Assembly (NCBI RefSeq): GCF_019880305.1
Contig: NZ_CP082301.1
Span: 1,798,001 to 1,862,000, forward strand
Reading direction: 5' to 3'
Length of the DNA stretch: 64,000 nt
From: Streptomyces decoyicus
GTDB lineage: Bacteria; Actinomycetota; Actinomycetes; Streptomycetales; Streptomycetaceae
This document shows, one piece after another, positions 24,068 through 33,021 of this stretch (within the stretch, counting starts at the first letter, position 1; each line of letters opens with the position of its first letter). A program made the position numbers and the translations under genes. The notes under the pieces were generated by a model. That model was given only the letters and a program-made list of their open reading frames with translations. It ran no database searches and was not told the DNA's origin.

Positions 24068-24457
24068 TCAGGCGTCGGTGCGGTAGGTGGCGCGCAGGGC
24101 GTCCTCGACGGCGGCGAGGGCGGCACGGTGGTCCAGGCCGAGGCGCCGGGCGCGGCGGGCGTAGCTCTCGGCGGCCGCGGCGGCTTCCTTGTCCGCGGCC
24201 TCGCCGGCCGCCGCGATGAAGCTGCCGTTGCGGCCACGGGTCTCGATCACGCCGTCGGTCTCCAGGGCGCGGTAGGCCTTGGCGACGGTGTTGGCGGCCA
24301 GGCCGAGGTCTTCGGCCAGACCGCGGACGGTGGGGAGTTTGTAACCGACCGGCAGGCCGCCGTCCCTGGCCTGGTCCGCGATCTGGGTGCGTACCTGCTC
24401 GAACGGCGCTGCATCCGCGGCCGGATCGATGGTGATGGTCAAGGTCTGCGGGGACAC
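24068..24457 (-). CDS. GntR-family regulator (YtrA-like, short)
   Basis: A 129-residue regulator with only the winged-helix domain (about 15-85: APFEQVRTQIADQARDGGLP, KLPTVRGLAEDLGLAANTVA and KAYRALETDGVIETRGRNGSF) and a short helical tail, as in the YtrA subfamily. GTG 24457 follows AGGAG at ideal spacing. Being first in the operon with ddaH, it probably regulates itself and the dimethylargininase. The 295 bases upstream, to the divergent GNAT gene, contain no other gene. Confidence 0.85.
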   Translation of the reverse strand: MSPQTLTITIDPAADAAPFEQVRTQIADQARDGGLPVGYKLPTVRGLAEDLGLAANTVAKAYRALETDGVIETRGRNGSFIAAAGEAADKEAAAAAESYARRARRLGLDHRAALAAVEDALRATYRTDA

Positions 24458-24752
24458 GGTGGCGCTCCTGGTGCTGGTGGTGGGGCGGGCGGATGCACGA
24501 CGACCCGCTCCCGGAGGGTCGTCCCCGGGGATGCGTGACGTACTCGTACCCGTCGGTGCGCGGTTTTGTCGCACCCATTGTGCGTCAGGAGCGTCCACCG
24601 TGCCGGGAGGTCCCCCGCGTCGGGGATCTCGCCCCGCGGGAGCTCGCCGTCGCGTGGCCGGCCGCGAACCGTCCGGAGACACCCGCGCCTCTCACCCCGC
24701 TCACGCGAAAAAGAGCGGCACAACGGCCTACCGGCGCGTACCGTCCGCCGTC

Positions 24753-25682
24753 ATGACGCTTACCGTGCGCGACTTCCGCCCCGCCGATGCCAAGGCCGTC
24801 GCCGACCTCAGACGGGCCGTGGTGCCGTACCGGCTCGCCACCCCGCAGGGCATCGCCTGGGAGGTTTCCACCGCCCCCGCGGCGCAGTGTCTGCGGCTGT
24901 TCGTCGCCGAGCTGGACGGCAGGGTCGTCGGCGCAGTCCAGGCTGCGGTGCTGCACGACGCCGACGTCCCCGGCCAGGCCGCGGCCACCCCTGAGGTCCG
25001 TCCCGGGCACCGCGGCCGGGGTGTGGGCCATGCCCTGCTGATGTCGGCCGAGGAGCATCTCGTCGCGGCCGGCGCCGAACGGCTCTTCGCCTGGGCGGTG
25101 GACGAGCCCGGCGTAACGGGCTTCGCAGAAGGCCACGGCTACCGCCGCACCCGCCGGGCCCGCTACCTGCGCCTCGACCTCACGGCCGGAGACCTGCCGC
25201 CGCTCCCCTCCGCCCTCCCCTCCGGCGTCCGGCTGCACACCGGCGCGGACTTCGAGGCCGACCCGCACCCGCTGTACGCGGCGGACGCGGAGGTGACCGC
25301 GGACGAGCCGGGCGATGTCACCTGCGACGCCATGGCCTACGACGACTGGCTGCTGCACACCTGGGAACACCCCCACATCGACCTGGACCTGACCTCGGTG
25401 GTGACCGTCGACGGGGAGATCGCCGCCTTCGCACTGGCCGCCACCGACGGCCGCACCGGCTACTCCTCGGCCATGACCGGCACCCGCCGCGCCTTCCGCG
25501 GCCAGGGCCTGGCCCGGCTGGCCAAGACCGCCTCCCTCCGCCGGGCCCGCGACGCGGGCTGCACCGAGGCCTTCACCCACAACGACGCCGACAACGTCCC
25601 GATGCTCGCCGTCAACCACGCCTTCGGCTACCGGCCGTTCGCCGGGGCATGGCGGTATGTGCGGGAGGTGGCCCGGGGCTGA
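24753..25682 (+). CDS. Two-domain GNAT acetyltransferase
   Basis: A 309-residue protein with two GNAT folds, the layout of mycothiol-synthase-like enzymes. The first domain has VRPGHRGRGVGHALLMSAEEHL (acetyl-CoA-binding R/QxxGxG/A) and FAEGHGYRR. The second has TRRAFRGQGLARLAKTASLRRA, then TEAFTHNDADNVPMLAVNHAF and GYRPFAGAWRY, with the N-x-x-M-x-x-x-N pattern of active GNATs. Substrate unknown. ATG 24753 is where family likeness begins. It is divergent from gntR and convergent with the methyltransferase-NUDIX gene, leaving 22 bases between stops. Confidence 0.82.
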   Translation: MTLTVRDFRPADAKAVADLRRAVVPYRLATPQGIAWEVSTAPAAQCLRLFVAELDGRVVGAVQAAVLHDADVPGQAAATPEVRPGHRGRGVGHALLMSAEEHLVAAGAERLFAWAVDEPGVTGFAEGHGYRRTRRARYLRLDLTAGDLPPLPSALPSGVRLHTGADFEADPHPLYAADAEVTADEPGDVTCDAMAYDDWLLHTWEHPHIDLDLTSVVTVDGEIAAFALAATDGRTGYSSAMTGTRRAFRGQGLARLAKTASLRRARDAGCTEAFTHNDADNVPMLAVNHAFGYRPFAGAWRYVREVARG

Positions 25683-25704
25683 CGCGCCACCGGCACCGGC
25701 CCGT

Positions 25705-26901
25705 TCACCCGCTCGGCCACGCCCCGTCCAGGGTGACCGCGCGCGAGGGCGCCGACGGGTCATGGGCGACGGCGTCGCCGGGCCGGTGCCAGTGGAGCAG
25801 GAAGCGGTGTCCCGCCCGCAGTCCGTCCAGGCCGGCGCGGCAGTACGCGACCATGTCGTCCGGCAGCGCATCCAGCCGGAACCACGCCAACTCGGCGCAC
25901 TTGTCCGGCTCGCGGTTCCACGGTTCGCCGCCCGCCCCGTACGCCGCCTCGAAGAACCAGCCGATCCGGGGCTGCGCCGGGGGCGGGGCGCAGTGCTGCA
26001 TGACGAGCGCGACCTTCAGGTCCTCGGGCGCCAGTCGCAGCCCGATCTCCTCCGCGGCCTCCCGGATCATGGCCTCCCTGACGTCCTCACCGTCCTCCGC
26101 ATGGCCCGAGGGGGCGTGCAGCAGACCGTCCGCATAGCCCGTACCGGCCCGGCGGGCGAGCAGCACCTCCTCGCCGCGGCGCAGGACGAGGTGGACGTCG
26201 ACCACTTCGGTGTGCCGGCGCGGGAGCTCGGCGATCAGCACATACCGCTCGTCGGTCACCTCCTTGCCCCACAGCGCCGGATCGCCGGAGAGGCTCTCCA
26301 CGTATGTCCGCGCCGCCAACGGCTCGACCTGGGCGGTGAGTTCGGCGGCCGGGATGCCGACCGGCTCGGCCTCCCCCCAGCGGCCCTCGACCAGCACCAG
26401 CCGGCCGCCGGGCGTGAGCAGCCCGGCCCACCGGCGCAGCGCGGCCACCGGATCGGGCAGCGCCCACAGGACATGGCGCACCAGGACGACATCGAACCGC
26501 TGCTCCCCCACGGGCGGTTCGGCGGCGTCACCGACCATGAACGCGGCGTCCCGGCCCGCGAGCTTGGCGCGGGCCCGCGCGATCATGCGCGGGGAACGGT
26601 CGACGCCCGTGACCCGGTGGCCCCGCTCGGCGGCGAGCAGGGCCAGGCTTCCCGTGCCGCAGCCCAGGTCGAGGACGGTGGCGGGCCCGGACGGGAGCCA
26701 GGCACGCAGCCGGACGGCCCAGGCGGAGCGGACCGCGGGGTCGCGCAAACCGTGATCGGGCTCGTCGTCGAAGGAGTCGGCGGCCGCTTCCCAGTAGGCG
26801 GCGTCGGCGGTCGGCAGGGTCGATTCCCCTTGGGCGGCAGGGGGGTTGACAGGTCCGGTGGAGGGCTGAGAGGCCGGGTCGGCGGGCGCATCGGTGCTCA
26901 T
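25705..26901 (-). CDS. Methyltransferase-NUDIX fusion protein
   Basis: A 398-residue fusion. Residues about 30-200 are a class I methyltransferase (AAYWEAAADSFDDEPDHGL, motif I VLDLGCGTGSLALLAAERG, RHVLWALPDPVAALRRW, LLTPGGRLVLVEGRW). Residues about 240-370 are a NUDIX domain with a perfect box: G-HAEDG-E-DVREAMI-REAAEEIGL. The two parts are joined without a long linker. NUDIX domains of this kind often clean oxidised or damaged nucleotides. The purpose of the fusion is not evident. ATG 26901 has no clear ribosome site, so leaderless translation is possible. Confidence 0.85.
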   Translation of the reverse strand: MSTDAPADPASQPSTGPVNPPAAQGESTLPTADAAYWEAAADSFDDEPDHGLRDPAVRSAWAVRLRAWLPSGPATVLDLGCGTGSLALLAAERGHRVTGVDRSPRMIARARAKLAGRDAAFMVGDAAEPPVGEQRFDVVLVRHVLWALPDPVAALRRWAGLLTPGGRLVLVEGRWGEAEPVGIPAAELTAQVEPLAARTYVESLSGDPALWGKEVTDERYVLIAELPRRHTEVVDVHLVLRRGEEVLLARRAGTGYADGLLHAPSGHAEDGEDVREAMIREAAEEIGLRLAPEDLKVALVMQHCAPPPAQPRIGWFFEAAYGAGGEPWNREPDKCAELAWFRLDALPDDMVAYCRAGLDGLRAGHRFLLHWHRPGDAVAHDPSAPSRAVTLDGAWPSG

Positions 26902-27069
26902 GTGCCGATGGTGCCAGCGACCACTGACAACGGCGGGCGGAGGCCTTGCGGACGCGTGCCGAACGGCCCCGCCACGGCTGCCGTGAAGGGCGCCCGGACA
27001 GGGTGAGGGAGTACCGTTGTAGGGCCGGTCCGGAGCGATGGCGCCGCCGCGAGAAGAGCGCGTGCCCGC

Positions 27070-29604
27070 ATGGTGGACCGGCACGGAACCGGTCAGATGA
27101 GTGCCTCACAGAGCAGCCGTTTCTCCGGAGACGGGGTCTTCGACCTCACACGGACGGCCGTGGTGATGGCCGATCGTGCGGGGGTGACGCAGGGCTGGAC
27201 CCGGGGCGCGGAGCGGCTCCTCGGCTATCCGGTCTCCGAGGCCGTCGGCAGGCCCCTGGCGGACCTCTTCGCCGGGGTGGGCGCCGGGCCCGAGCAGGAC
27301 GGCAGGTGGCAGACCCGGCTGGCGTCCGCGGACGGCTGGAGCGGGCTGGAGGCCGTACGGCACAAGGACGGGCACCGCCTCGACCTGGAGTTCCGCGTCC
27401 TGCCCCTCCTGGATGCCCGGAAGGACTCCGCACGTCTCGTGCTTGCCGCGGAGATGGCGCGGACGCCCTGGTCGGGGGCGAGCCGCTCGTTCCTGGAGGG
27501 CATTCTCGGCATGTCGCCGATCGGTGTGGCCATGGTGAACGCCGATCTCCAGTTCGTGTGGCTGAACGACGCCCTGGAGGAGATGGGCGGTACCACCCGT
27601 GCGCAGCGCCTCGGGCAGCGCCTGGCGGACATCCAGCCGGGCCTGGACGGGGAGTCCATCGAGGCGGAGATGCGCCGGGTGCTGAGCACCGGCATCCCCT
27701 CGGTCGGCTACGAATACCTGGGGCGCCCGCAGTCCGATCCGCAACGGGAGCACGCCTACTCCACATCGTTCTTCCGTCTGGAGGACGAAGCCGGTCAGGT
27801 GCTCGGCGTCTGCTACATGGTCCTCGACGTCACGGAAAGTTACCGGGCGCGGCAGCGGATGGCGCTGCTGAACAAGGCCGGCGAACGCATCGGCAGCTCG
27901 CTGGATGTCTTGCGGACCGCGCAGGAGCTCGCCGACGCGGCGGTTCCGGATCTTGCCGACTTCGTCACCGTCGATCTGCTCGATGCGCTGCTCACCAGGG
28001 AGGACGCGGCGCCCGGCCCGCTCGATGCGGCGGACCTGCTCACCATGCGCCGGGCCGGAGCACAGTCCGTCCGCGAGGGCTGCCCCGAGGCCGTGGTCGC
28101 CATCGGGGAAGCGGCCGCCTATCCCCCGTCGGCGCCCGTCGTGCGGAGCCTCACCAAGGGCGACTCCACGCTGCTCCAGACGCTGGACCTCGCCGAGGGT
28201 GACCGGTCGGCCGATGACCCGTTCCGGGCGGCGCACCTGCAAGGACTGGGCTTTCATTCGCTGATGGTGGTGCCGCTCCGGGCACGGGGCGTCTTCCTGG
28301 GAGCGGCCGCGTTCGCCCGCCGGCAGCCCATCGGACCGTTCCAGCCCGACGACCTGGTGCTCGCCGAGGAATTCGTCGCCCGCGCCGCGATCTCCATCGA
28401 CAACGCCCGCCGGTACACCCGCGAGCACACCGCGGCCCTCACCCTCCAGCACAGCCTGCTGCCGCGCGATCTGCCCGAGCAGTGCGCGGTGGAAGCCGCC
28501 TACCGCTATCTGCCGGCCGACTCCCTCAGCGGGGTCGGCGGTGACTGGTTCGACGTGATCCCGCTGTCCGGAGCACGGGTCGCGCTGGTGGTCGGCGATG
28601 TGGTCGGCCACGGCGTGCATGCCGCGGCCACGATGGGGCGGCTGCGCGCGGCGGTACAGGCGCTCGCGGACCTGGACCTGTCCCCGGAGGAGGTGCTGGC
28701 GCATCTGGACGACATGCTCAACCGCGTCGCCCACGACACGAACACCGACGACGGGTCCATCGGGGCCACCTGCCTCTACGCCGTCTACGACCCCGTCAGC
28801 TGCTCCTGCGCCCTGGCCCGCGCCGGTCACCCCGCTCCGCTGCTCGTCAGCCCCGAGGGCACCGGCCGGCTTCTGGAGCTGCCGACCGGCCCGCCGCTGG
28901 GGCTGGGCGGGATGCCCTTCGAATCCGTCGAACTGCCGCTGCCGGAAGGGAGTCTGCTGGCCCTGTACACCAACGGACTGCTGCTGGGGAAGGCCCTCGA
29001 TCTCGACGGGGGGATCACCAGGCTGCGCGACGCGCTGGCCGATCCGCAGGCTCCTCTGGAGGACATCTGCGAGACGGTGATCGGCGGTCTGCCGGGCGGG
29101 CGGCCGGTCGACGATGTGGCGCTGCTGCTGGCACGTACCCGGGCCCTGCCCCGTACCCGGCTGGCCGCTTGGGAGATCGCCGCCGACCCGTCCGCGGTCG
29201 GCGAGGCCCGCAGGACCGCTGCCGGACAGCTGAGGGAGTGGGGGCTGGACGAACTCGCCTTCTCCGCCGAGCTGATCGTCAGCGAACTGGTCACCAATGC
29301 CCTCCGGCACGCCTCCGCACCGATCGGCCTGCGGATGATCCGGGCCCGCGAGCTGATCTGCGAGGTCTCGGACGCCAGCAGCACCTCCCCGCACCTCCGC
29401 CACGCACGGACCACCGACGAGGGAGGCCGCGGCCTGTTCCTCATCGCCCGCTACGCCGAGCGGTGGGGCACCCGCTACACCGCCGAGGGAAAAATCATCT
29501 GGGCCGAACTCCCCCTCGGCCCCACCACCGGCCCCGAACCGGCGAACGACCTGGACACACTCCTCGAACACCTCGAGGACCAGGGGGACTTCACGGGGGC
29601 ATAG
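27070..29604 (+). CDS. PAS-GAF-SpoIIE phosphatase-HATPase regulatory protein
   Basis: An 844-residue cytoplasmic signalling protein. In order: PAS (about 20-125), second PAS (about 140-265), GAF (about 275-455), PP2C-type SpoIIE phosphatase (about 470-690), and an RsbW-like HATPase (about 700-825, SELVTNALRHA and TDEGGRGLFLIARY). The phosphatase shows GGDWFDVIPL, VGDVVGHGVHAAATMGR and DDVALLLAR. However, the motif normally LYTDG reads LYTNG (codon 28972-28974), which removes a metal-binding Asp. Proteins of this layout release or capture anti-sigma antagonists. The start is uncertain: ATG 27070 has GAGAAGAG 11 bases upstream, and ATG 27097 is the alternative. Monocistronic. Confidence 0.88.
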   Translation: MVDRHGTGQMSASQSSRFSGDGVFDLTRTAVVMADRAGVTQGWTRGAERLLGYPVSEAVGRPLADLFAGVGAGPEQDGRWQTRLASADGWSGLEAVRHKDGHRLDLEFRVLPLLDARKDSARLVLAAEMARTPWSGASRSFLEGILGMSPIGVAMVNADLQFVWLNDALEEMGGTTRAQRLGQRLADIQPGLDGESIEAEMRRVLSTGIPSVGYEYLGRPQSDPQREHAYSTSFFRLEDEAGQVLGVCYMVLDVTESYRARQRMALLNKAGERIGSSLDVLRTAQELADAAVPDLADFVTVDLLDALLTREDAAPGPLDAADLLTMRRAGAQSVREGCPEAVVAIGEAAAYPPSAPVVRSLTKGDSTLLQTLDLAEGDRSADDPFRAAHLQGLGFHSLMVVPLRARGVFLGAAAFARRQPIGPFQPDDLVLAEEFVARAAISIDNARRYTREHTAALTLQHSLLPRDLPEQCAVEAAYRYLPADSLSGVGGDWFDVIPLSGARVALVVGDVVGHGVHAAATMGRLRAAVQALADLDLSPEEVLAHLDDMLNRVAHDTNTDDGSIGATCLYAVYDPVSCSCALARAGHPAPLLVSPEGTGRLLELPTGPPLGLGGMPFESVELPLPEGSLLALYTNGLLLGKALDLDGGITRLRDALADPQAPLEDICETVIGGLPGGRPVDDVALLLARTRALPRTRLAAWEIAADPSAVGEARRTAAGQLREWGLDELAFSAELIVSELVTNALRHASAPIGLRMIRARELICEVSDASSTSPHLRHARTTDEGGRGLFLIARYAERWGTRYTAEGKIIWAELPLGPTTGPEPANDLDTLLEHLEDQGDFTGA

Positions 29605-29645
29605 CGCCTGCCGACCCTGATCCGCCGGACCGGCCCCAGGCGTCG

Positions 29646-30044
29646 TCACATGTCCGGCCGCTGGGGAACGGGCCTGTGCTGCGGGTGCTCGCCGCGCCGG
29701 CCCTCCGCACCGGCGATGGTCTCGCGCAGCACCTCGCGGGCCGCGGCGAGCTCGGCGGACCGGCGGTCGAGGGCGCGCAGTTGGCCGCGGAGCGCGTCGA
29801 GCACGCCGGGGCAGGGCTGCACCGCGACCGTGCCGGTGGTGCAGGGCAGCACCTGGCGGATGATGCGGGTGGGCAGCCCGGCCGCGAGGAGAGCGCGGAT
29901 GCGCCGTACGGCGGCGGCGTCGGACTCGGTGTAGGCGCGATAGCCGTTGGGCAGCCGCTCGGGCCGCAGCAGCCCCGCCCGCTCGTAGTAGCGCAGCAGC
30001 CGCTCACTGGTCCCGGTCCGCTCGGCCAACTCCCCGATCAGCAA
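29646..30044 (-). CDS. MerR-family regulator
   Basis: A 132-residue MerR protein. It begins LIGELAERTGTSERLLRYYERAGLL and continues with RLPNGYRAYTESDAAAVRRI, the standard DNA-binding domain, and has a coiled-coil dimer helix (about 80-115). There is no clear C-terminal metal site, although two Cys (CTTGTVAVQPC) fall in the middle. It starts with TTG 30044 behind GAGAGGGG. It is divergent from the amidohydrolase gene by 99 bases, a typical regulator-target arrangement. The short gap allows the MerR operator to lie in the amidohydrolase promoter. Confidence 0.88.
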   Translation of the reverse strand: MLIGELAERTGTSERLLRYYERAGLLRPERLPNGYRAYTESDAAAVRRIRALLAAGLPTRIIRQVLPCTTGTVAVQPCPGVLDALRGQLRALDRRSAELAAAREVLRETIAGAEGRRGEHPQHRPVPQRPDM

Positions 30045-30143
30045 GGCCTGCCCCTCTCGCTTGACCTTCCCATGGTGTCAGGGATCAACACTGGCCCCCG
30101 CTGCCCGCATTCCGCCGGCGGCCCGCACCACCGGAAGGCGCAC

Positions 30144-30947
30144 ATGATCATCGATGCCCACAGCCATGTCCACGACCCGCTCGACGCCCATCTGTCCGTG
30201 CTGGACGACGCGGGCGTGGACCGTACGGTCCTCTTCCCCACCCGCCCACACCCGGAACGAGCGACGGACCTGGCCTCCCTCCGCCACGAGATGAGCGTGC
30301 TGGACCGCGCGCTGGCGGGCCGGACCGACGGCGGTACTTACGCAATCGACGACGGCTACGCCAGGGCGGAGCGGGAGCTGCACGAGGCCCTCGCCGCCCA
30401 CCCCGACCGCTTCCTGGGCTTCGGCTCCGTCCCCCTGGGCCGTTCCGCCGCCGAGACCGCCGCCGCGGTGGCGCACGCAGTGGCAGGCCGCGGACTGCAC
30501 GGCATCGGGGAGCTCACCCCGCCCCCGGACCAGGCGGCCCTGGTCGAGCCGGTGCTCCGGGCGGCGCGCGACCATGCCGGCCTCCCGGTGGTCGTCCACG
30601 GCTACGCTCCCACGACCGCAGCGGACCTGCGCACCCTGGCCGGCCTGGCTGCCCGCTACCCGAGGGTGCCGCTCGTGATCAGCCAACTGGCCGGAACCCA
30701 CTGGATGGAGGCGATCGAGCTGGCCCGTGCCACGCCGAACATCTACCTGGAACTGTCGACAGCTCACATCATCTTCGCCGTCCGCCTGGCCGTCCGCGAA
30801 CTCCCCACTCGTACCCTCTTCGGCTCGGACGCCCCCTACGGCGACCCCCTTCTGTCCCGCGCCACAGTGGAACGGGTCACGCCACCCGGCGAGGTCCGCG
30901 CGCGGGTGCTGGGCGGGAATCTGGCGGAGCTGCTGGGCTTGGGATGA
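30144..30947 (+). CDS. Amidohydrolase-2 family metal-dependent hydrolase
   Basis: A 267-residue TIM-barrel hydrolase. MIIDAHSHVHDP gives the HxH metal pair, VVVHGYAPTT a further His, and TLFGSDAPYGDP the catalytic Asp with the SDxP pattern of the PF04909 family, which includes decarboxylases and lactonases. It is somewhat shorter than average. ATG 30144 has GGAAGG 6 bases before it. The gene is probably controlled by the divergent MerR protein. Substrate unknown. Confidence 0.85.
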   Translation: MIIDAHSHVHDPLDAHLSVLDDAGVDRTVLFPTRPHPERATDLASLRHEMSVLDRALAGRTDGGTYAIDDGYARAERELHEALAAHPDRFLGFGSVPLGRSAAETAAAVAHAVAGRGLHGIGELTPPPDQAALVEPVLRAARDHAGLPVVVHGYAPTTAADLRTLAGLAARYPRVPLVISQLAGTHWMEAIELARATPNIYLELSTAHIIFAVRLAVRELPTRTLFGSDAPYGDPLLSRATVERVTPPGEVRARVLGGNLAELLGLG

Positions 30948-31365
30948 CACAGGAAGGCGGGTGCCGCCTTCGCACCGGCCTTGGACGAGAGACTTCCCTG
31001 CGGCCTGCCGGGCGCCGCAACGAAGCGGTCGGGGAGCCGAGCAGGGAGCCACGGAGGCACATCCCCGCGGACCGACGCGGGCAGTCACGGACAACTGGCG
31101 GAGCCCCCGGCCCCCGATGCCCCTTTCCTCCCCGCCTTCCTGTGCCCCCGCTTAGCCGCTCCTTAAGCCCGCCATAAAGATCCTCCGGAACGGCCTTCGA
31201 GCGTCAAATGCGCTGTTCAGCGGGGCTAGCGTGCTTCTCGTCAGGCGGCGCTGCGGGCCGTTGGCGCCGCTCACGGGGGGACGGCGCCGTGGTCTGCGTC
31301 CGGCCCCCCACCACTGCGCTTCCTCGTGCTCTCGCTCGACACAACTGATGAAGGAGACCCCCACG
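30948..31365. other. Intergenic region before the LPMO gene
   Basis: About 418 bases with no gene I can support. The LPMO promoter must lie here; I could not identify a clear -35/-10 pair. AT-rich words (TTAAGCCCGCCATAAAGATC, around 31165) mark the least GC-rich part. Confidence 0.45.
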
Positions 31366-32403
31366 ATGAGCGTTCGTCGTAAAGCCACCGGGATCGCGCT
31401 GACCGGCATCGCGCCGCTCGCGCTCACCGTGCTCACCGCGAGCCCGGCCGCCGCGCACGGTTCGATGACGGACCCGGTCAGCCGGGTCTCGGCCTGCTTC
31501 GCCGAGGGGCCGGAGAGCCCGAAGTCCGCGGCGTGCAAGGCGGCCGTGCAGGCCGGTGGCACCCAGGCGCTCTACGACTGGAACGGCGTACGGGACGGCA
31601 ACGCGGGAGGGCAGTCCAAAACACGCATCCCGGACGGCAAGTTGTGCAGTGCCAACAGCGCGGAGTACAAGGGCCTGGACCTGCCCCGGGGCGACTGGCC
31701 CTCGTCCACGATGCGGGCGGGCCGCCACACCTTCCACTACAAGGCCACGGCGCCCCACCGGGGGTCCTTCGAGCTGTACCTCACCAAGAGCAGCTACAAC
31801 CCGGCCAAGCCGCTGAAGTGGTCCGACCTGGAGTCGAAGCCGTTCGCGAAGGTCACCGATCCGAAGCTGACCAACGGGGAGTACGTCTTCGACGGGAAGG
31901 TGCCGGCACGGTCCGGGCGCCATCTGATCTACAGCATCTGGCAGCGGTCGGACAGCCCGGAGGCGTTCTACACCTGCTCGGACGTGGTCTTCGGGAAGGA
32001 CAGCGGCGGGACCGCCGCGAAGCCCGCGCCCACCGCCTCCGCGCCGAGCGCCACCCAGCTCTCGGCGGCCGCCGGCAAGTCGTCGATCGGTACGGGCCGG
32101 CACGAGCACACGGAGAGCGGGACGGACCGGCACGAGCACACGGAGAGCGGGACCGGCACGCACACCGATGCGGTGACGCCGGCGGGCGCCGACGCCCCTG
32201 CGCCGGGCGGCAGTTCGAAGGCCGAGGGCAACGCCGCGCGGGCCCAGGGCGGCGGCACGCCCGCCGGCGGCCGGCGGCTGGCGGAGACCGGTGGTGACAG
32301 CTCCACCGCCCCGCTGGCCATCGGCGGCGCCGCCGTCCTGGCCGTGGGTGCCGGGGTGCTGTTCGCCACCACCCGCCGCAAGGCCGCCCGGCACCACGGC
32401 TGA
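31366..32403 (+). CDS. Cell-wall-anchored AA10 lytic polysaccharide monooxygenase
   Basis: A 345-residue secreted copper enzyme. The signal peptide ends AAA, leaving His31 (HGSMTDPVSR) as the new N-terminus, the first half of the histidine brace. His131 (KATAPHRGSF) is the second, and Phe201 (EAFYTCSD) fills the axial position. The catalytic domain ends near 210 and is followed by a low-complexity, His-rich linker. The tail has the sortase motif LAETG (305-309), a hydrophobic segment (APLAIGGAAVLAVGAGVLFA) and a basic end (RRKAARHH), so a class E sortase would attach it to peptidoglycan. It is expected to cleave chitin or cellulose oxidatively at the cell surface. ATG follows AAGGAG, and a terminator follows the stop. 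Confidence 0.9.
   Translation: MSVRRKATGIALTGIAPLALTVLTASPAAAHGSMTDPVSRVSACFAEGPESPKSAACKAAVQAGGTQALYDWNGVRDGNAGGQSKTRIPDGKLCSANSAEYKGLDLPRGDWPSSTMRAGRHTFHYKATAPHRGSFELYLTKSSYNPAKPLKWSDLESKPFAKVTDPKLTNGEYVFDGKVPARSGRHLIYSIWQRSDSPEAFYTCSDVVFGKDSGGTAAKPAPTASAPSATQLSAAAGKSSIGTGRHEHTESGTDRHEHTESGTGTHTDAVTPAGADAPAPGGSSKAEGNAARAQGGGTPAGGRRLAETGGDSSTAPLAIGGAAVLAVGAGVLFATTRRKAARHHG
32097..32156 (+). repeat. Two tandem 30-base copies in the LPMO linker
   Basis: A 30-base unit is present twice (32097-32126 and 32127-32156) with few changes. It encodes two copies of a His-rich decapeptide containing RHEHTESGT. Such repeats can change number between strains and may bind metal. Confidence 0.7.
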
Positions 32404-32430
32404 GTCCTCCGCCCCCGCCGTCCGGGAACC

Positions 32431-32467
32431 GACGCCGCCCCCTTTTCTTCACCTCGGGGGCGGCGTC
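32431..32467 (+). terminator. Hairpin terminator between the LPMO and Lrp genes
   Basis: A 12-base perfect inverted repeat (32431-32442 with 32456-32467) with a T-rich 13-base loop. It lies after the LPMO stop and just before the end of the convergent Lrp gene, so it probably works in both directions. Confidence 0.8.
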
Positions 32468-32473
32468 GCCCTG

Positions 32474-32950
32474 TTATGGGCCGTTCGGCGGCAACGGCTC
32501 GATGATGTCGTTGGCGACGTGCTGGTAGATGACCGAGCTGCGGCAGTCGACGACCTCGCGGCGCTTGAAGACCTGGTCCATGAGGAGCGCATGCAGCCGG
32601 TCGACGTCCGGGACGGCGACATGGACCAGGAAGTCGTCACCGCCCGCGACGACATAGACGTTGAGCACCTCCGGCAACGAGGTCAAGAACGCCTTGAACC
32701 ACTCGATGACCTCGCGGTTCATCGGACGGATCCGGATCGTGAGCAACGCCTGTACGGGGCGGTTGAGGGCGCGCAGATCGACCGTGGCCCGGAAGCCGGT
32801 GAGCACGCCGCGGGCGCGCAGCGCGCGGACCCGCTCCAGACAGGTGGAGGGCGCGATGTTGAGTCTGCCGGCCAGCTCGCGATTGGTCTGCCGTGCATCG
32901 CGCTGCAGTTCGCGGACAATCGCCGAATCAATGTCGTCCATGGACTCCAT
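32474..32950 (-). CDS. Lrp/AsnC-family regulator
   Basis: A 158-residue regulator. The N-terminal HTH reads DDIDSAIVRELQRDARQTNRE, then LAGRLNIAPSTCLERVRALRARGV. The C-terminal RAM domain (about 70-150: ALLTIRIRP, VLNVYVVAGGDDFLVHVAVPD) binds amino acids. ATG 32950 is used; ATG 32941 is possible. It is divergent from an APC-family transporter gene by 71 bases, the usual arrangement for Lrp-controlled amino-acid exporters or importers, so that transporter is its likely target. Confidence 0.88.
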   Translation of the reverse strand: MESMDDIDSAIVRELQRDARQTNRELAGRLNIAPSTCLERVRALRARGVLTGFRATVDLRALNRPVQALLTIRIRPMNREVIEWFKAFLTSLPEVLNVYVVAGGDDFLVHVAVPDVDRLHALLMDQVFKRREVVDCRSSVIYQHVANDIIEPLPPNGP

Positions 32951-33021
32951 GGTGCCGTGCCAACCGAATTTCGTTCGGCCGGAGCCCCATTTGATCATTT
33001 GCACGGTTACCTTCTGCGACT

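Noticed and set aside
27106..29649. An 847-codon minus-strand open frame opposite the SpoIIE-type gene
   Set aside because: It is exactly antisense to a multi-domain protein with clear motifs, and its product is Gln/Arg/Gly-rich with no family likeness.
32097..32156. A CRISPR-like repeat
   Set aside because: Only two adjacent copies without spacers, in frame inside a coding linker.
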